A DNA stretch of 64,000 nucleotides, from contig NZ_CAJHAR010000003.1 of NCBI RefSeq assembly GCF_904846415.1, positions 62,001 to 126,000 on the forward strand, in the 5' to 3' direction. The notes beneath the pieces were generated by a model. The model was not told where the DNA came from. It ran no database searches and saw only the letters and a list, made by a program, of their open reading frames with translations. Shown piece by piece: positions 37,104 through 46,717 of the stretch. This DNA comes from Psychrobacter piscatorii. Lineage in GTDB: Bacteria > Pseudomonadota > Gammaproteobacteria > Pseudomonadales > Moraxellaceae. Numbering within the stretch: position 1 is the stretch's first letter; each line of letters opens with the position of its first letter. A program made the position numbers and the translations under genes.

Positions 37104-37853
37104 CTATCCCTCAAGCTGCGCCATGACGTCAGCAGAGAAGTTTACGTTAGTATAAACTTCTTGCACATCATCCGCATCTTCTAACATATCGATCATCTTT
37201 AGGATCTTTTCAGCATCTTCTACATTGTCGATTTCAGCCGTGGTAGATGGTGACATGGTGACTTCAGCATTGTCAGAGACAAGACCAGCAGCGTTAAGCG
37301 CGTCTTGAACTTGACCGAAAGTTTCCCACTCAGTAATGACAAGTAAGCTTTCACCATCGTTTTCGATATCAACGGCGCCCGCATCTAGTGCAGCTAGCAT
37401 GACTTCATCTTCTAGGCTCACATCATTAAAGGTGATTTCGCCGCGTTTAGTAAACAGATACGCCACAGATCCTGATGTACCGAGGTTGCCATCGCATTTG
37501 GTAAAGGCGTGACGGACTTCACTGACAGTACGATTGAGGTTGTCAGTCATGGTTTCGACCAGTACCGCTACACCGCCAACACCGTAGCCTTCGTAACTGA
37601 CTTCTTCCATGTTTTCATTATCACCGCCGCCTGTACCACGGTCGACAGCACGGTTAATCGTGTCGCGAGTCATATTGACTGATAGCGCTTTTTCGATAAC
37701 AGCACGTAAGCGCGGGTTTTTGTCAGGATCGGGGTCGCCTTGTTTGGCAGCTGAGACGATTTCACGGATAATTTTGGTAAATATTTTACCTTTTACTGCA
37801 TCCTGACGGGCTTTACGGTGTTTAATATTTGCCCATTTTGAATGGCCTGCCAT
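37104..37853 (-). CDS. yebC: YebC/PmpR-family regulator
   Basis: A widely conserved 249-residue cytoplasmic protein. The N-terminus [28 protein letters not shown] (read in two pieces: [15 protein letters not shown] and [12 protein letters not shown]) is diagnostic, followed by [25 protein letters not shown] and an acidic C-terminus. Family members have been described as transcription regulators and, more recently, as ribosome-associated factors easing translation of proline-rich stretches; which applies here is unknown. RuvC, often next to yebC, is not present. Confidence 0.95.
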   Translation of the reverse strand: MAGHSKWANIKHRKARQDAVKGKIFTKIIREIVSAAKQGDPDPDKNPRLRAVIEKALSVNMTRDTINRAVDRGTGGGDNENMEEVSYEGYGVGGVAVLVETMTDNLNRTVSEVRHAFTKCDGNLGTSGSVAYLFTKRGEITFNDVSLEDEVMLAALDAGAVDIENDGESLLVITEWETFGQVQDALNAAGLVSDNAEVTMSPSTTAEIDNVEDAEKILKMIDMLEDADDVQEVYTNVNFSADVMAQLEG

Positions 37854-38171
37854 ATAACATCCTTAAGGTTTACGTATTATTTTTTATGTGCAAAAAGGCG
37901 ATGAATCACAGCCTTCGATGTCTGATCACCTTGTTTTATACTATCATTACTTTGTCTATATAAGGTAGTAGCGCTACTTGCACGTTAACGATTTGTATGT
38001 TGTTGAGAGTGCTTTTTTGCTACACTGTGGCAAATTATAGATTGTATTCACTGTGATAAGTGAGCAATATTATAAACCAGTTTTAACTATTTTGACCAAC
38101 TTGCCCTTATCCATCACATTTTAAGTCATGGAATGCTATCAAGCCATTGATTTTATAAAGTTACTGATTCT
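37854..38171. other. Intergenic spacer between yebC and the ion channel gene
   Basis: 318 AT-rich bases between divergent genes. Nothing beyond expected promoter sequence was seen. Confidence 0.4.
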
Positions 38172-39002
38172 ATGAAGCAACCAACCGCTGAAGCCCTAAC
38201 ACACTTGCGTAACCGCACGCATATCATTATCGAAGGTACAGATACCCGTTTGGGTAAGCTCTTTGATATTGTATTATTGATTGCGATTTTGGCCAGTGTT
38301 GCTGTCGTCATGCTTGATAGTGTTTTGTACATGCGCTTGCAATATGGCACGTTGTTTTTTTATGCAGAGTGGTTTTTTACCATTCTGTTTACCATTGAGT
38401 ATGCGCTAAGGTTGTTTTCAGCACCCAATCGTTTGCGCTATGCGTTTAGCTTCTTTGGGATAGTGGATTTGCTGTCTGTTTTGCCAAGCTATCTCAGCTT
38501 ACTGTTTGTAGGGGTGCAGTATCTACTCGTGATACGAGTGCTACGTATCTTACGTGTATTCCGTGTCCTAAAACTCAAAGCCTATATGCAACAGGCAGGT
38601 TTTTTGGCTTCTGCACTTAAGACCAGTCAGCAGAAAATTACGGTCTTTTTCTTATCCCTTGTGCTATTGGTAACCATCTTTGGTTCAATTATTTATGTAG
38701 TAGAGGGGCCTGAGAACGGGTTTACTAGTATTCCATTGTCTATCTATTGGGCGGTCGTTACGATGACAACGGTTGGCTATGGTGATATGTCGCCCAAGAC
38801 GCCGTTAGGCCAAGCGATTGCAACCATGGTTATGATCACAGGTTATTCGATTATTGCTGTACCGACCGGTATTTTTACCTCTGAGCTGGCTCGTAATATG
38901 CGCCCACAGCTCAATCCTGTCACTTGTCCAAACTGTGGTAAATTCGGTCATGCAGTGGGCGCAGACTTTTGCGATCGCTGCGGGCACGCGCTCCATATCT
39001 AA
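38172..39002 (+). CDS. Voltage-gated-type K+ channel with C-terminal zinc ribbon
   Basis: A 276-residue six-transmembrane channel. Segment S4 carries regularly spaced Arg residues (VIRVLRILRVFRVLKLK near residue 120), and the pore has the potassium selectivity filter TTVGYGDMSP near residue 199. The protein ends in a short cytoplasmic module with two CxxC pairs (CPNCGKFG and CDRCGHAL, about residues 251-274), forming a predicted zinc ribbon. KvAP-like bacterial channels are known, and a zinc-ribbon tail occurs in some. Coupling of gating to redox or zinc is only a possibility. Confidence 0.92.
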   Translation: MKQPTAEALTHLRNRTHIIIEGTDTRLGKLFDIVLLIAILASVAVVMLDSVLYMRLQYGTLFFYAEWFFTILFTIEYALRLFSAPNRLRYAFSFFGIVDLLSVLPSYLSLLFVGVQYLLVIRVLRILRVFRVLKLKAYMQQAGFLASALKTSQQKITVFFLSLVLLVTIFGSIIYVVEGPENGFTSIPLSIYWAVVTMTTVGYGDMSPKTPLGQAIATMVMITGYSIIAVPTGIFTSELARNMRPQLNPVTCPNCGKFGHAVGADFCDRCGHALHI

Positions 39003-39048
39003 TGATAGGTAGTGACAGGTTTTATATCGCTACTGATGGCTCTCTTAT

Positions 39049-40350
39049 TTATACTTCAATGTACTCATCAACCAGCGGCGAGAGGTCAGTCTCGACGCCT
39101 AGATTTACCAAGTTCCAGTACTGTCCTGATATAGTGCGATCTAGCATCATCGTTGTGGCAGAGGGCTGAAACTGACCAAAGTATTTCAATGAGGTACGCA
39201 TTTGCGCAATGGCATCATGATGTATCTGACTGCTGCCAAAATCAAACGCACCTTCCTGATACGGGCTGATAGATAATGGCTTGAGGCCAATGGATAGCCA
39301 TTTTTCATAAAACTCGCCAGGGATGTTTTTATTATCGTCACGGCGAATATCTAAGGCGACGAGGTCTTGCTCAAGTGCGGTCACATCGCCTTTGATAGCA
39401 TGTTTGGCGAAACGACGGAACAATTGAACTTCGCTATCACTGTAACTACGGATACCACCAAAATCATAAGCCACGACGCTGCCGTCATGACGAAATGCAA
39501 AGTTGCCTGGATGTGGGTCACAGTGCATACGGTAGAGGCCAAATAGCTGTCCTGCGGTAAAATGAAACAGGCGCTCTGCTATTTTTTGTTTAATATCATT
39601 GTCCCATGTCGCAGCGACAGTCAATGTCTCTCCCATCTCCTCGGTTAAGGTCAGAATCCGTCTGGAAGAATGGCTGCTGATGACTTTAGGAATGATAAGT
39701 CCTTCATCCTCTGCATGAAAAGCGCCAAACACACGTAAGTTATAAGCTTCTTTGGTATAGTCAAGCTCATCATGCAAGCTTTGGCGAATCTCGTTAAAGA
39801 GTTGCTCTTGCAACTGTTTACTCATATTGAGTACGCCTGCAATCTTTAGTGCCATGCGGACTTGCTTGAGATCACTATCACAGTTTTCATCCACATCAGG
39901 GTACTGGACTTTGACCACGACTTTTTGTCCAGACAATAAAGTAGCTTTGTGCACTTGTCCGATAGATGCGGCAGCAAACGGCATTTCTTCAAACTCACTG
40001 AACAACTCTGCTATAGGGGCTTTTAGCTCACGCTCAACTTGTGCACGTATTTGCGCATAGGGCATTGGCGGGGCATCTTTTTGGAGTTTTTCTAAAGCAG
40101 TGGCAACTTCAGGTGGAAAAACGTCTTTATATTGTGACGCAATCTGTCCGACCTTCATCACCGCGCCCTTCATCTCACCCAATGTTTCGGCAATCTGAAT
40201 ACCCACGTCTTGCATCAAATCTGAGCGTGCTTGTAGCCGCTTTTCTTCGTCACTTGAGAGATGCTTAAATGAGTTCTTAGCTGCTTTGCCGGCAATACTT
40301 GCTGTCATGCCAGCGAGTTTCATAAAGCGCTTTCCGGACGATTTTGCCAT
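39049..40350 (-). CDS. ABC1/AarF/UbiB-family atypical kinase
   Basis: An atypical protein-kinase-like protein of 433 residues. The family KxGQ motif lies in MKGAVMKVGQIASQ near residue 62, followed by PPEVATALEKLQKDAPPMP. The Ala-rich nucleotide loop is MPFAAASIGQVHKA, the catalytic region is MHCDPHPGNFAF, and the metal motif is YDFGG. UbiB proteins support ubiquinone synthesis. Here there is no ubiE/ubiJ next to it and no C-terminal membrane span is evident, so it is a soluble paralogue rather than canonical UbiB. The substrate is unknown. Confidence 0.9.
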   Translation of the reverse strand: MAKSSGKRFMKLAGMTASIAGKAAKNSFKHLSSDEEKRLQARSDLMQDVGIQIAETLGEMKGAVMKVGQIASQYKDVFPPEVATALEKLQKDAPPMPYAQIRAQVERELKAPIAELFSEFEEMPFAAASIGQVHKATLLSGQKVVVKVQYPDVDENCDSDLKQVRMALKIAGVLNMSKQLQEQLFNEIRQSLHDELDYTKEAYNLRVFGAFHAEDEGLIIPKVISSHSSRRILTLTEEMGETLTVAATWDNDIKQKIAERLFHFTAGQLFGLYRMHCDPHPGNFAFRHDGSVVAYDFGGIRSYSDSEVQLFRRFAKHAIKGDVTALEQDLVALDIRRDDNKNIPGEFYEKWLSIGLKPLSISPYQEGAFDFGSSQIHHDAIAQMRTSLKYFGQFQPSATTMMLDRTISGQYWNLVNLGVETDLSPLVDEYIEV

Positions 40351-40507
40351 TCATGTCACCATATAGTGGGTTGTGTGCTCAGTGATAATTCTATTATTTT
40401 CATCAGCCAATTACTGTTTGACTAATGTGTGAAAAGGCAAACAAAATTTTTTGGTAGAACTTTATTTGGTAGAGAAAGAGGTTAATTCACAAGCGTGAAC
40501 TATTACA

Positions 40508-41044
40508 CTAATCGCTCATATGGATTGAATACATAGTATTCAGATAATAATGTAATGCCATCTCATAGCCCATGTGACCCAGTCCACAAATAACACCAAC
40601 GGCGATATCGCTCAGATAAGAATGATGCCGAAAAGTCTCACGCGCATGTACATTGGATAAATGCACTTCTATAAATGGTTTTTGTGTCGCTAGCAACGCA
40701 TCCCGTAACGCAACTGATGTGTGAGTGAATGCAGCAGGATTGATGATTATGGCATCGACTTGGTCAGTTTTATCTGCTAATAAGCCATGATGTTGGATCT
40801 TATCTACTAGATCGCCTTCATGATTTGACTGTATACAAGTTAATTCAATGCCGTGCTGAGCGGCTCGTTCGACCAAGCGTTTTTCGATATCTACCAGCGT
40901 CATATGGCCATAAATTTCAGGCTCACGCTTACCCAATAAGTTCAGGTTGACGCCATTCACCAATAGCAGTTTGTGATTGAGTGTCTGATCGATGTGTTGG
41001 TCAGCAGGATTTTCTACTACTGTAGATGGAGAAGAGGACGTCAT
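40508..41044 (-). CDS. aroQ: 3-dehydroquinate dehydratase, type II
   Basis: Dodecameric enzyme of the shikimate pathway: 3-dehydroquinate to 3-dehydroshikimate. Motifs are [21 protein letters not shown] (split: [12 protein letters not shown] then REPEIYG with the catalytic Tyr), [29 protein letters not shown] (with catalytic His), [17 protein letters not shown] and [15 protein letters not shown]. At 178 residues it has an N-terminal extension of about 25 polar residues. Together with aroG at the window start it is the second shikimate gene here. accB/accC, often adjacent, are not. Confidence 0.95.
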   Translation of the reverse strand: MTSSSPSTVVENPADQHIDQTLNHKLLLVNGVNLNLLGKREPEIYGHMTLVDIEKRLVERAAQHGIELTCIQSNHEGDLVDKIQHHGLLADKTDQVDAIIINPAAFTHTSVALRDALLATQKPFIEVHLSNVHARETFRHHSYLSDIAVGVICGLGHMGYEMALHYYLNTMYSIHMSD

Positions 41045-41242
41045 AGTAATCTCTGTCGCTATTTAAATATGTGGATGATTTATTATAATGAATAAGGTAT
41101 GCATGACAAATAGGTTGCACAAGCTGAGCCAGCGTATCCCTTTATAATAGCAGCTTGTAGGCTAGGTTATAAAAAAATTACAGGAAAAACTCACCCATGC
41201 ATCAAAAAGCGTGTTAAAAGTCTTTATGTTGCTAAAAACCCG

Positions 41243-41461
41243 TGCTATGATATTTTTTATGCAATAAATATTGCAAGTTTGTTACTGTCATTGATATGAA
41301 AGATAGTTTGCAAAATTGGCTTTCTTTTATATAAGCGTTTTAAAGATGACTGTGGCTAGGTTAGTATTCTTAAGTTTTTGATTTCATCATCTTAGATCCC
41401 GTTTATATGCAATGTTGCAAAGGAATTTGGGACTAAGCGAACTTTTTTAGGAAGTAATATT
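41243..41461 (+). promoter_or_regulatory. Promoter and long 5' leader of the cold-shock gene
   Basis: An extended -10 (TGcTATGAT, 41243-41251) is followed after 8 bases by a perfect 16-base palindrome (TGCAATA AA TATTGCA, 41260-41275) and about 185 further untranslated bases up to the start codon. Long structured leaders that switch at low temperature are typical of cspA-type genes. Folding was not computed. Confidence 0.5.
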
Positions 41462-41677
41462 ATGTCAGCTCGTGAGCAAGGTATCGTTAAGTGGTTTAAT
41501 GACTCAAAAGGCTTTGGTTTCATTCAACGTGACAGCGGAGAAGATATTTTTGTCCATTTCCGCGCGATTCAGGGTGATGGCTATCGTTCTTTGAAAGATG
41601 GCGAAAAAGTTGAGTTCAGTGTCGTAGAAGGTGAGAAAGGCCTTCAAGCTGAAGAAGTCAGAAAGATAGAAGAGTAA
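41462..41677 (+). CDS. Cold-shock-domain protein (CspA family)
   Basis: A 71-residue single OB-fold protein that binds single-stranded RNA and DNA and unwinds mRNA structure. RNP1 is KGFGFIQ and RNP2 is DIFVHF; the opening GIVKWFND and closing [11 protein letters not shown] are standard. The [11 protein letters not shown] loop is similar to CspA/CspE. The ribosome-binding site AGGAAG lies 7 bases upstream. The long leader and the DEAD-box helicase next door suggest a cold-adaptation pair. Confidence 0.96.
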   Translation: MSAREQGIVKWFNDSKGFGFIQRDSGEDIFVHFRAIQGDGYRSLKDGEKVEFSVVEGEKGLQAEEVRKIEE

Positions 41678-41742
41678 TCTATCCAGACATTAAAGCGGTT
41701 TAGTTATAATGTCTGTACGAACTACTGATATACTACTGAGTC

Positions 41743-41817
41743 AAGCCCGTATTGTCTTACCCATGTTGAGTTAACAGCAGCATATTTGGTAGGTCAGGTA
41801 TTGGGCTTGGCTTTTTT
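41743..41817 (+). terminator. Probable terminator of the cold-shock gene
   Basis: AAGCCC (41743-41748) pairs with GGGCTT (41803-41808), with additional inner pairing (CTTACC with GGTAG), then GGCTTTTTTT. The loop is long, so confidence is moderate. Confidence 0.5.
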
Positions 41818-41955
41818 TGTACCCGTATGTCTAGCGGCCATCTATAGATATCATGTTGCGACTGCTATTGGTCACGCTTATGTCAGTATAAAGCTTTATT
41901 GTGAGCTGATTTGTGATTGATAAAATACAAGCAACTAATTTAAAAGGATATTTTT

Positions 41956-43110
41956 TTGAGTAATTTTACAACGTTTACTGATTTGCCACTTTCAGTCGCG
42001 ACATTACGCGCCGTGAGTGATTTGGGTTTCACTGAATTAACGCCTATTCAGGCAAAAATACTACCGCATACATTAGCAAATCAAGATGCCATCGGACAGG
42101 CGCAAACGGGAACCGGTAAGACAGCAACGTTTTTGCTGACTATTATGGAGGCGTTACTCAAACGTCCTTTTACGCATGATGAAGAGCGCTATCTCGGTGA
42201 GCCACGTGCAGTCGTTATGGCACCAACGCGTGAGCTCGCTCAGCAGATATTTGACGACTGCATAGCATTGACCAAATATACGTCGCTGCATAGTGTCTGT
42301 ATCATGGGCGGTACAAATTACGAAACCCAGCAGCATGAGCTTGAGCGCCAATACGTTGATATTTTGGTAGCGACGCCTGGCCGTCTGATTGACCTTGCCA
42401 ATAAAGGTATGGTGTATTTGGATCGAGTAGAGGTGTTGGTCTTGGATGAAGCTGACCGCATGCTGGATATGGGCTTTATCCCTGATATCAAGCGCTTAGT
42501 AGGTCGTATGCCCGCCAATACAGACCGTCAAAGCTTACTGTTTTCTGCTACTTTTAACCAAGATGTGATGAATTTGGCGTATCGCTGGTTGCATGAGCCG
42601 CAGTTTGTGGAAATCGAGCCAGAACACAAAACCAGCGAATTGGTTGATCAGCACTTTTACTTACTGACAGAAGATCAAAAACTCGAAGCCCTGCAGCGTA
42701 TTATTAGTGATGAGGCCGTTGAAAAGGTCATTGTATTTGCCAATCGCAAAGATCAAGTCAAGCGTCTCTATCATAAACTGCGCCAAGCACATAAGATTGT
42801 CATGCTCTCAGGTGATGTGATTCAGCAAAAACGTGAGAAGTATTTGCAGCGTTTTAAAGATGGTCACGCGTCTATCTTAGTGGCGACAGATGTTGCAGGG
42901 CGCGGTATCCATGTCGATGATATCAGTCATGTGGTTAACTATACATTGCCGGATCAACCAGATGATTATGTCCATCGCATTGGCCGTACGGGCCGCGCTG
43001 GGCAAACAGGCATTAGCATTAGCTTTGTCAGTGAAGATGACGCATTTAATATACCTGCATTAGAGAAGCATTTAGAGACCAAGTTTACGCTTGAGCAGTG
43101 GCAGGAATAA
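41956..43110 (+). CDS. DEAD-box ATP-dependent RNA helicase (RhlB/RhlE-like)
   Basis: A 384-residue two-domain RNA helicase. Motifs: Q motif FTELTPIQAKILP, Walker A AQTGTGKTATF, PTRELAQQI (Ia), TPGRLIDLANKG (Ib), VLDEADRMLDMGFIPDI (II), SATFN (III), FANRKDQVKRL (IV), TDVAGRGIHVDDI (V) and HRIGRTGRAGQTG (VI). It has no long basic tail and resembles RhlB in its C-terminal half. The start is TTG at 41956 with the site AAAAGGATA upstream; no ATG lies nearby in frame. It probably assists mRNA turnover or ribosome assembly in the cold. Confidence 0.94.
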   Translation: MSNFTTFTDLPLSVATLRAVSDLGFTELTPIQAKILPHTLANQDAIGQAQTGTGKTATFLLTIMEALLKRPFTHDEERYLGEPRAVVMAPTRELAQQIFDDCIALTKYTSLHSVCIMGGTNYETQQHELERQYVDILVATPGRLIDLANKGMVYLDRVEVLVLDEADRMLDMGFIPDIKRLVGRMPANTDRQSLLFSATFNQDVMNLAYRWLHEPQFVEIEPEHKTSELVDQHFYLLTEDQKLEALQRIISDEAVEKVIVFANRKDQVKRLYHKLRQAHKIVMLSGDVIQQKREKYLQRFKDGHASILVATDVAGRGIHVDDISHVVNYTLPDQPDDYVHRIGRTGRAGQTGISISFVSEDDAFNIPALEKHLETKFTLEQWQE

Positions 43111-43140
43111 TTACTATAAATGGATATCATTTAACCAATA

Positions 43141-43178
43141 AAAACCCTTAATATCATTTTGGATATTAAGGGTTTTTT
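43141..43178. terminator. Bidirectional terminator between the helicase and the SafE-type gene
   Basis: A 16-bp perfect stem (AAAAACCCTTAATATC and its complement) with a 6-base loop, A-run on the left and T-run on the right. It separates two convergent genes. Confidence 0.93.
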
Positions 43179-43224
43179 GTACGCTTGGTAAAGTCCACGC
43201 AGTACTCAAATTATGTGTTAGAAA

Positions 43225-44103
43225 TTATTGAGCATGATTCATGGAGGTGGCGTCATCGCCCATATCATGCATGCTATGATCCATATGATTATCCATGTCT
43301 TGCATATCATGATCCATAGCTGGCATCATATTGTGATTCGTCTGATCCATGTCATGAGCATCTGTCTCAGACATCATAGCAGAGTGGCTACTATGATCCA
43401 TCTGTGCGTGTCCACCACCATGCCCGCTATGCATATTTGTCATGACCATAGGAACGACAACAACTGCCAAACCTGAGAGTACCATCACCGCACCATTTAA
43501 CTGCCTTAAGCGAAAACGACCAATCTTGTCACGTAACCAGCCAACTGTCTCGTGCGTTGCAACTAGCATCGGTATGGTCCCTAAGCCGAATACAAACATC
43601 AATACAGCACCGCTTAATGGGTTGTGAGCGACGACAGCAATCAGTAGAGCGCCGTATACCAAACCACAAGGCAAAAAGCCCCAAAGCAAACCTGCTGTTA
43701 GTGCGCGCGGAAAAGTATTGAGTGGAAATACCTTTTGACGCAGCGGGCTAAGGTATTGCCAAAAGCGCATGCCAAAACGTTCAAGCTTGGTCAAAAACGG
43801 CGCGCCAAGCATGGTAACACCGACGAATACTAGTACCAGTCCTAACAAGATGCGCGGCATGCTATTGCCCTGCATCAATGGCGCTAATACCGTGACACCA
43901 ATAAGGCCTGCGACCAAACCCAATAATGCATAACTGGTTAGACGGCCAAGATGGTAGGTGGCCACCAAAGCGCGGCGTTTAGTAGGACTGACATCTTTCA
44001 TAGACAGACCAAATGCCGTCACAAGACCGCCACACATACCCAAACAATGCGGCGAGCCAAAAAAACCCATCAGTAATGCCGCAACAAGTAAAGCCATGGT
44101 CAT
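43225..44103 (-). CDS. SafE/TauE-like membrane protein with His/Met-rich tail
   Basis: A 292-residue membrane protein of six segments. The N-terminal GSPHCLGMCGGLVTAFGLS motif is characteristic of the sulfite exporter TauE/SafE-like (DsbD-type) proteins that sit with ccoS beside cbb3 oxidase genes. LLWGFLPCGLVYGALL carries the second conserved Cys. After the last membrane span there is a tail of about 70 residues very rich in His, Met and Asp (HSGHGGGHAQMDHSSHSAMM, then repeated HxMxDM units). This is typical of copper-binding stretches and suggests a role in copper supply to the oxidase. Metal binding is an inference. It shares orientation with ccoS, 99 bases apart. Confidence 0.88.
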   Translation of the reverse strand: MTMALLVAALLMGFFGSPHCLGMCGGLVTAFGLSMKDVSPTKRRALVATYHLGRLTSYALLGLVAGLIGVTVLAPLMQGNSMPRILLGLVLVFVGVTMLGAPFLTKLERFGMRFWQYLSPLRQKVFPLNTFPRALTAGLLWGFLPCGLVYGALLIAVVAHNPLSGAVLMFVFGLGTIPMLVATHETVGWLRDKIGRFRLRQLNGAVMVLSGLAVVVVPMVMTNMHSGHGGGHAQMDHSSHSAMMSETDAHDMDQTNHNMMPAMDHDMQDMDNHMDHSMHDMGDDATSMNHAQ

Positions 44104-44202
44104 GGATGCATCTCCTAAAAGTCATAAAGGCCGTATCTATAGACACGATTATTATCTAACAAAAGCTCATCATTACACGATGAACAGAGAAGAGGATAAA
44201 GG

Positions 44203-44478
44203 TTAGATTTTTGGGTTTTTCTCTACATCAGTGTGAACGACTGTATCTTTATTAACATTATCCTCTGACGGCTCGGTATTCGCAGAAGGCTGAGACTGCA
44301 CCGCGCGCTCATGAGCTTGCATGGTTTGCCTGCGCTCTTGACGATCATCCAATATGATACGCTGTGATGCATTGTCCAAATCTTCGAACTGGTTTGATTT
44401 TACCGCATAACGCACCGCCCAGATGGCAACCACAAATAGCATGAGACTTAATGGGATTAATAAAAATATACTGAGCAT
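44203..44478 (-). CDS. ccoS: cbb3-type cytochrome oxidase assembly protein CcoS
   Basis: A 91-residue membrane protein with one span (about residues 2-24, rich in Leu/Phe/Val) followed by AVRYAVKSNQFEDLDNASQRIILDD, close to the CcoS pattern WAVKSGQFDDLE. The last 45 residues are Gln/Glu-rich and disordered. CcoS is required for heme or copper insertion into cbb3 oxidase. The ccoNOPQ and ccoGHI genes are not in the window. Confidence 0.88.
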   Translation of the reverse strand: MLSIFLLIPLSLMLFVVAIWAVRYAVKSNQFEDLDNASQRIILDDRQERRQTMQAHERAVQSQPSANTEPSEDNVNKDTVVHTDVEKNPKI

Positions 44479-44607
44479 GGTAACTCTCTTCGATAGCAGT
44501 GTCTTTTATTATTATACACCCATCGCAAATGCAGTGGATGATTTGTAGCGATTAGAATGAGGCATAGCATCATAAGACGATATTAGCTGCGCGTTTAGCA
44601 TAAAAAC

Positions 44608-45411
44608 CTATTCATCAGATGCTTTTTTTGCACTGCCTCGCGGTGTTAGGAGTTGCTGTGAAGTCACATCATCAGCATGACGACAATTCATTTGCGGACG
44701 TATCACATCCCGTAGATAGGCGGCGATTTCATAAACAGCCCGCCGTGAATGACTTAGGTTTTGCGCAGGTTTCATCCAGTCGCGTCTAACTGGCAATGGT
44801 GCGCTAAGCGGTGTGCTATTAATACCATTCAAGGCAAACTGTCTACGCGCACGTGCCATATGATAGCTATCAGTAATAAGGTAAACGTGATGGAGCGGAA
44901 TACGCTTGGCTGTAAAACGGGCATTTTCGCACGTATTCATACTGGCATTTTCGCTTATCAGCCCATCGATACCATGCTCAATGAGCCACTGACCGAGCCA
45001 AGGGGCTTCAGCGCCACTTAGTACAATAGGTAAGGGAAGATCGTGATAAGCGCCTGCAGCAGTACGCGCACGATTCAGGCTATAGCGATTGAGGATGATT
45101 TGATTGTTATTATCATTAGTTAGACCACCGCCTAATACCACGTAAGCAGTCGGCGGAGAGCTCATAGCAGCAGAAGGCATTTTTGGTAAAGGAAGAAGCG
45201 CAAATATATAGACAACGGCTTGTGAGAATAGCGGTGTGAACAAACTGATTAGGACTAAAATAACAGACGTCGAGCCTAATACAAAGGTAATATTGATGAT
45301 ACGAAATAGCTTCACCATCCGTTCGGCTGAACGCAAATAGTTTCGCCATAAGCGTTTAGACCATGATTGTTTAGACCACATGCTCAGCATATCCAATTGA
45401 GCCATCAGCAT
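44608..45411 (-). CDS. DUF218 (YdcF/ElyC/SanA-like) membrane-anchored protein
   Basis: A 267-residue protein with one membrane region (about residues 35-75) and a DUF218 domain: YVVLGGGLTND, LNRYSLNRARTAA, LPIVLSGAEAPW, SMNTCENARFTAK and LITDSYHMARARRQF, the family's conserved pattern. ElyC and SanA homologues affect peptidoglycan or envelope integrity; the reaction is unknown. The call starts inside the 3' end of murB (41-base overlap); Met3, Met8 or Met11 are alternative starts that would shorten this overlap. Confidence 0.88.
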   Translation of the reverse strand: MLMAQLDMLSMWSKQSWSKRLWRNYLRSAERMVKLFRIINITFVLGSTSVILVLISLFTPLFSQAVVYIFALLPLPKMPSAAMSSPPTAYVVLGGGLTNDNNNQIILNRYSLNRARTAAGAYHDLPLPIVLSGAEAPWLGQWLIEHGIDGLISENASMNTCENARFTAKRIPLHHVYLITDSYHMARARRQFALNGINSTPLSAPLPVRRDWMKPAQNLSHSRRAVYEIAAYLRDVIRPQMNCRHADDVTSQQLLTPRGSAKKASDE

Positions 45412-46519
45412 TCACCCAAACTGGCTCACGTGATAGCTGAATTGCAAATTTCTCATAGACAATATTGGCGATATAGCGCTGTGCTGTTGCCACATCTTCT
45501 TGAGTTGCTTGATAAGGCGTGTGATTGGTCAGTACCAGCGCCTGATGTTTGTGAGTCACGATGGGTACGATGCCGCTCCCTTTTAATCCTGCTTGCTCAA
45601 TGAGCCAACCTGCCGCAACTTTTACCATTGCGTCAGGCATCGGATAACCAACGATAGCTGGATAGATTGCTTGTAGCGCCGTAAACTGCTCCTGAGCGAT
45701 AATAGGGTTTTGAAAGAAACTACCACAGTTAGGTAGCTGTTTTGGGTCTGGCAGCTTTTGTTGTCTGATATCTATAATGGCTTGCATAACGTCATGAGGC
45801 GTCGCTTGCTCGCGCCCTTGTTGCTCAGCATAGCGCTGCGCCACAGTCTGTACATCACCATAGTTGGCTAGAATACTGGTAGGATCAGTATGCAATCTGA
45901 AACCGACGCGACTAATAAGCCATGTGTTTGGCGTGCGCTTAAAGATACTGTCACGATAGCCAAATTGACAGTCGGCCGCTGATAAATGGTGCCAAGTTTG
46001 TGTCGGTAAATGATAAGCGCGTACATATTGTAAGCAGTCTTCTAATTGCACACCGTAAGCACCAATATTTTGTATTGGCGCTGCACCAGTTAGGCCAGGT
46101 ATGAGCGCAAGATTCTCTAACCCATACCAGCCTTGATTGACTGTATGTACGACCAAATCGTGCCAGTTTTCGCCCGCCATTACCTCGATATCGACATAGC
46201 CATCAGTCTGAGCAGTCAAATGAATACCGCGCATTTTGGGTTGCAATACCACCGCATTTAACGCTGCTGGCATTAAAACATTGCTACCGCCAGATAAAAC
46301 AAATAATGACAGCTGATGCTCTACGTCCTCTGCATAGGTTGCCATAAAGTCATCAAGCTGAGCCTCATTAGTCAACGTCACTACAGAATCAGCGACACAG
46401 GCCAGTGCCATCGTATTGCTATGTGACAAATCGACTGAACTACTGACTAACAGAGTCGCTGATGAGTCATTTATAGTCGTGGTCTGAGCGTCTAGATCAA
46501 GGCGTGCAGCTTGGGTCAT
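45371..46519 (-). CDS. murB: UDP-N-acetylenolpyruvoylglucosamine reductase
   Basis: FAD-dependent reductase making UDP-MurNAc. The FAD-binding domain contains LSGGSNVLMPAAL, AGENWHDLVVH, LENLALIPGLTGAAPIQNIGAYG and FGYRDSIFK. The active-site Ser is in GSFFQNPII, and a C-terminal AGWLIEQAGLKGSG precedes the final Glu-containing region. Its 382 residues are longer than E. coli MurB (342) mainly through a 35-residue N-terminal extension. It is a type I (Tyr-loop) MurB. The DUF218 gene overlaps its end. Confidence 0.95.
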   Translation of the reverse strand: MTQAARLDLDAQTTTINDSSATLLVSSSVDLSHSNTMALACVADSVVTLTNEAQLDDFMATYAEDVEHQLSLFVLSGGSNVLMPAALNAVVLQPKMRGIHLTAQTDGYVDIEVMAGENWHDLVVHTVNQGWYGLENLALIPGLTGAAPIQNIGAYGVQLEDCLQYVRAYHLPTQTWHHLSAADCQFGYRDSIFKRTPNTWLISRVGFRLHTDPTSILANYGDVQTVAQRYAEQQGREQATPHDVMQAIIDIRQQKLPDPKQLPNCGSFFQNPIIAQEQFTALQAIYPAIVGYPMPDAMVKVAAGWLIEQAGLKGSGIVPIVTHKHQALVLTNHTPYQATQEDVATAQRYIANIVYEKFAIQLSREPVWVNADGSIGYAEHVV

Positions 46520-46717
46520 AACATAGCCTATGGGGCAAAATAATAATAAATAATAAGGTAGCTATAGTTGATTCAATTTAAAAGAGATACAGGGCAACTG
46601 AGTGCAGACGTAACTGTGATACTTCAAGCCAGGTTAACGCTGTAGCTCTTTTATAGAGGATTAACTATATTATAGAGGATACCGGATGCAAGAGTAGCAG
46701 AAATATAGAATTTATGG

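Noticed and set aside
41260-41275. Cold-shock palindrome as a terminator
   Set aside because: It has no GC content to speak of and no T-run after it; a leader element or operator is more plausible.
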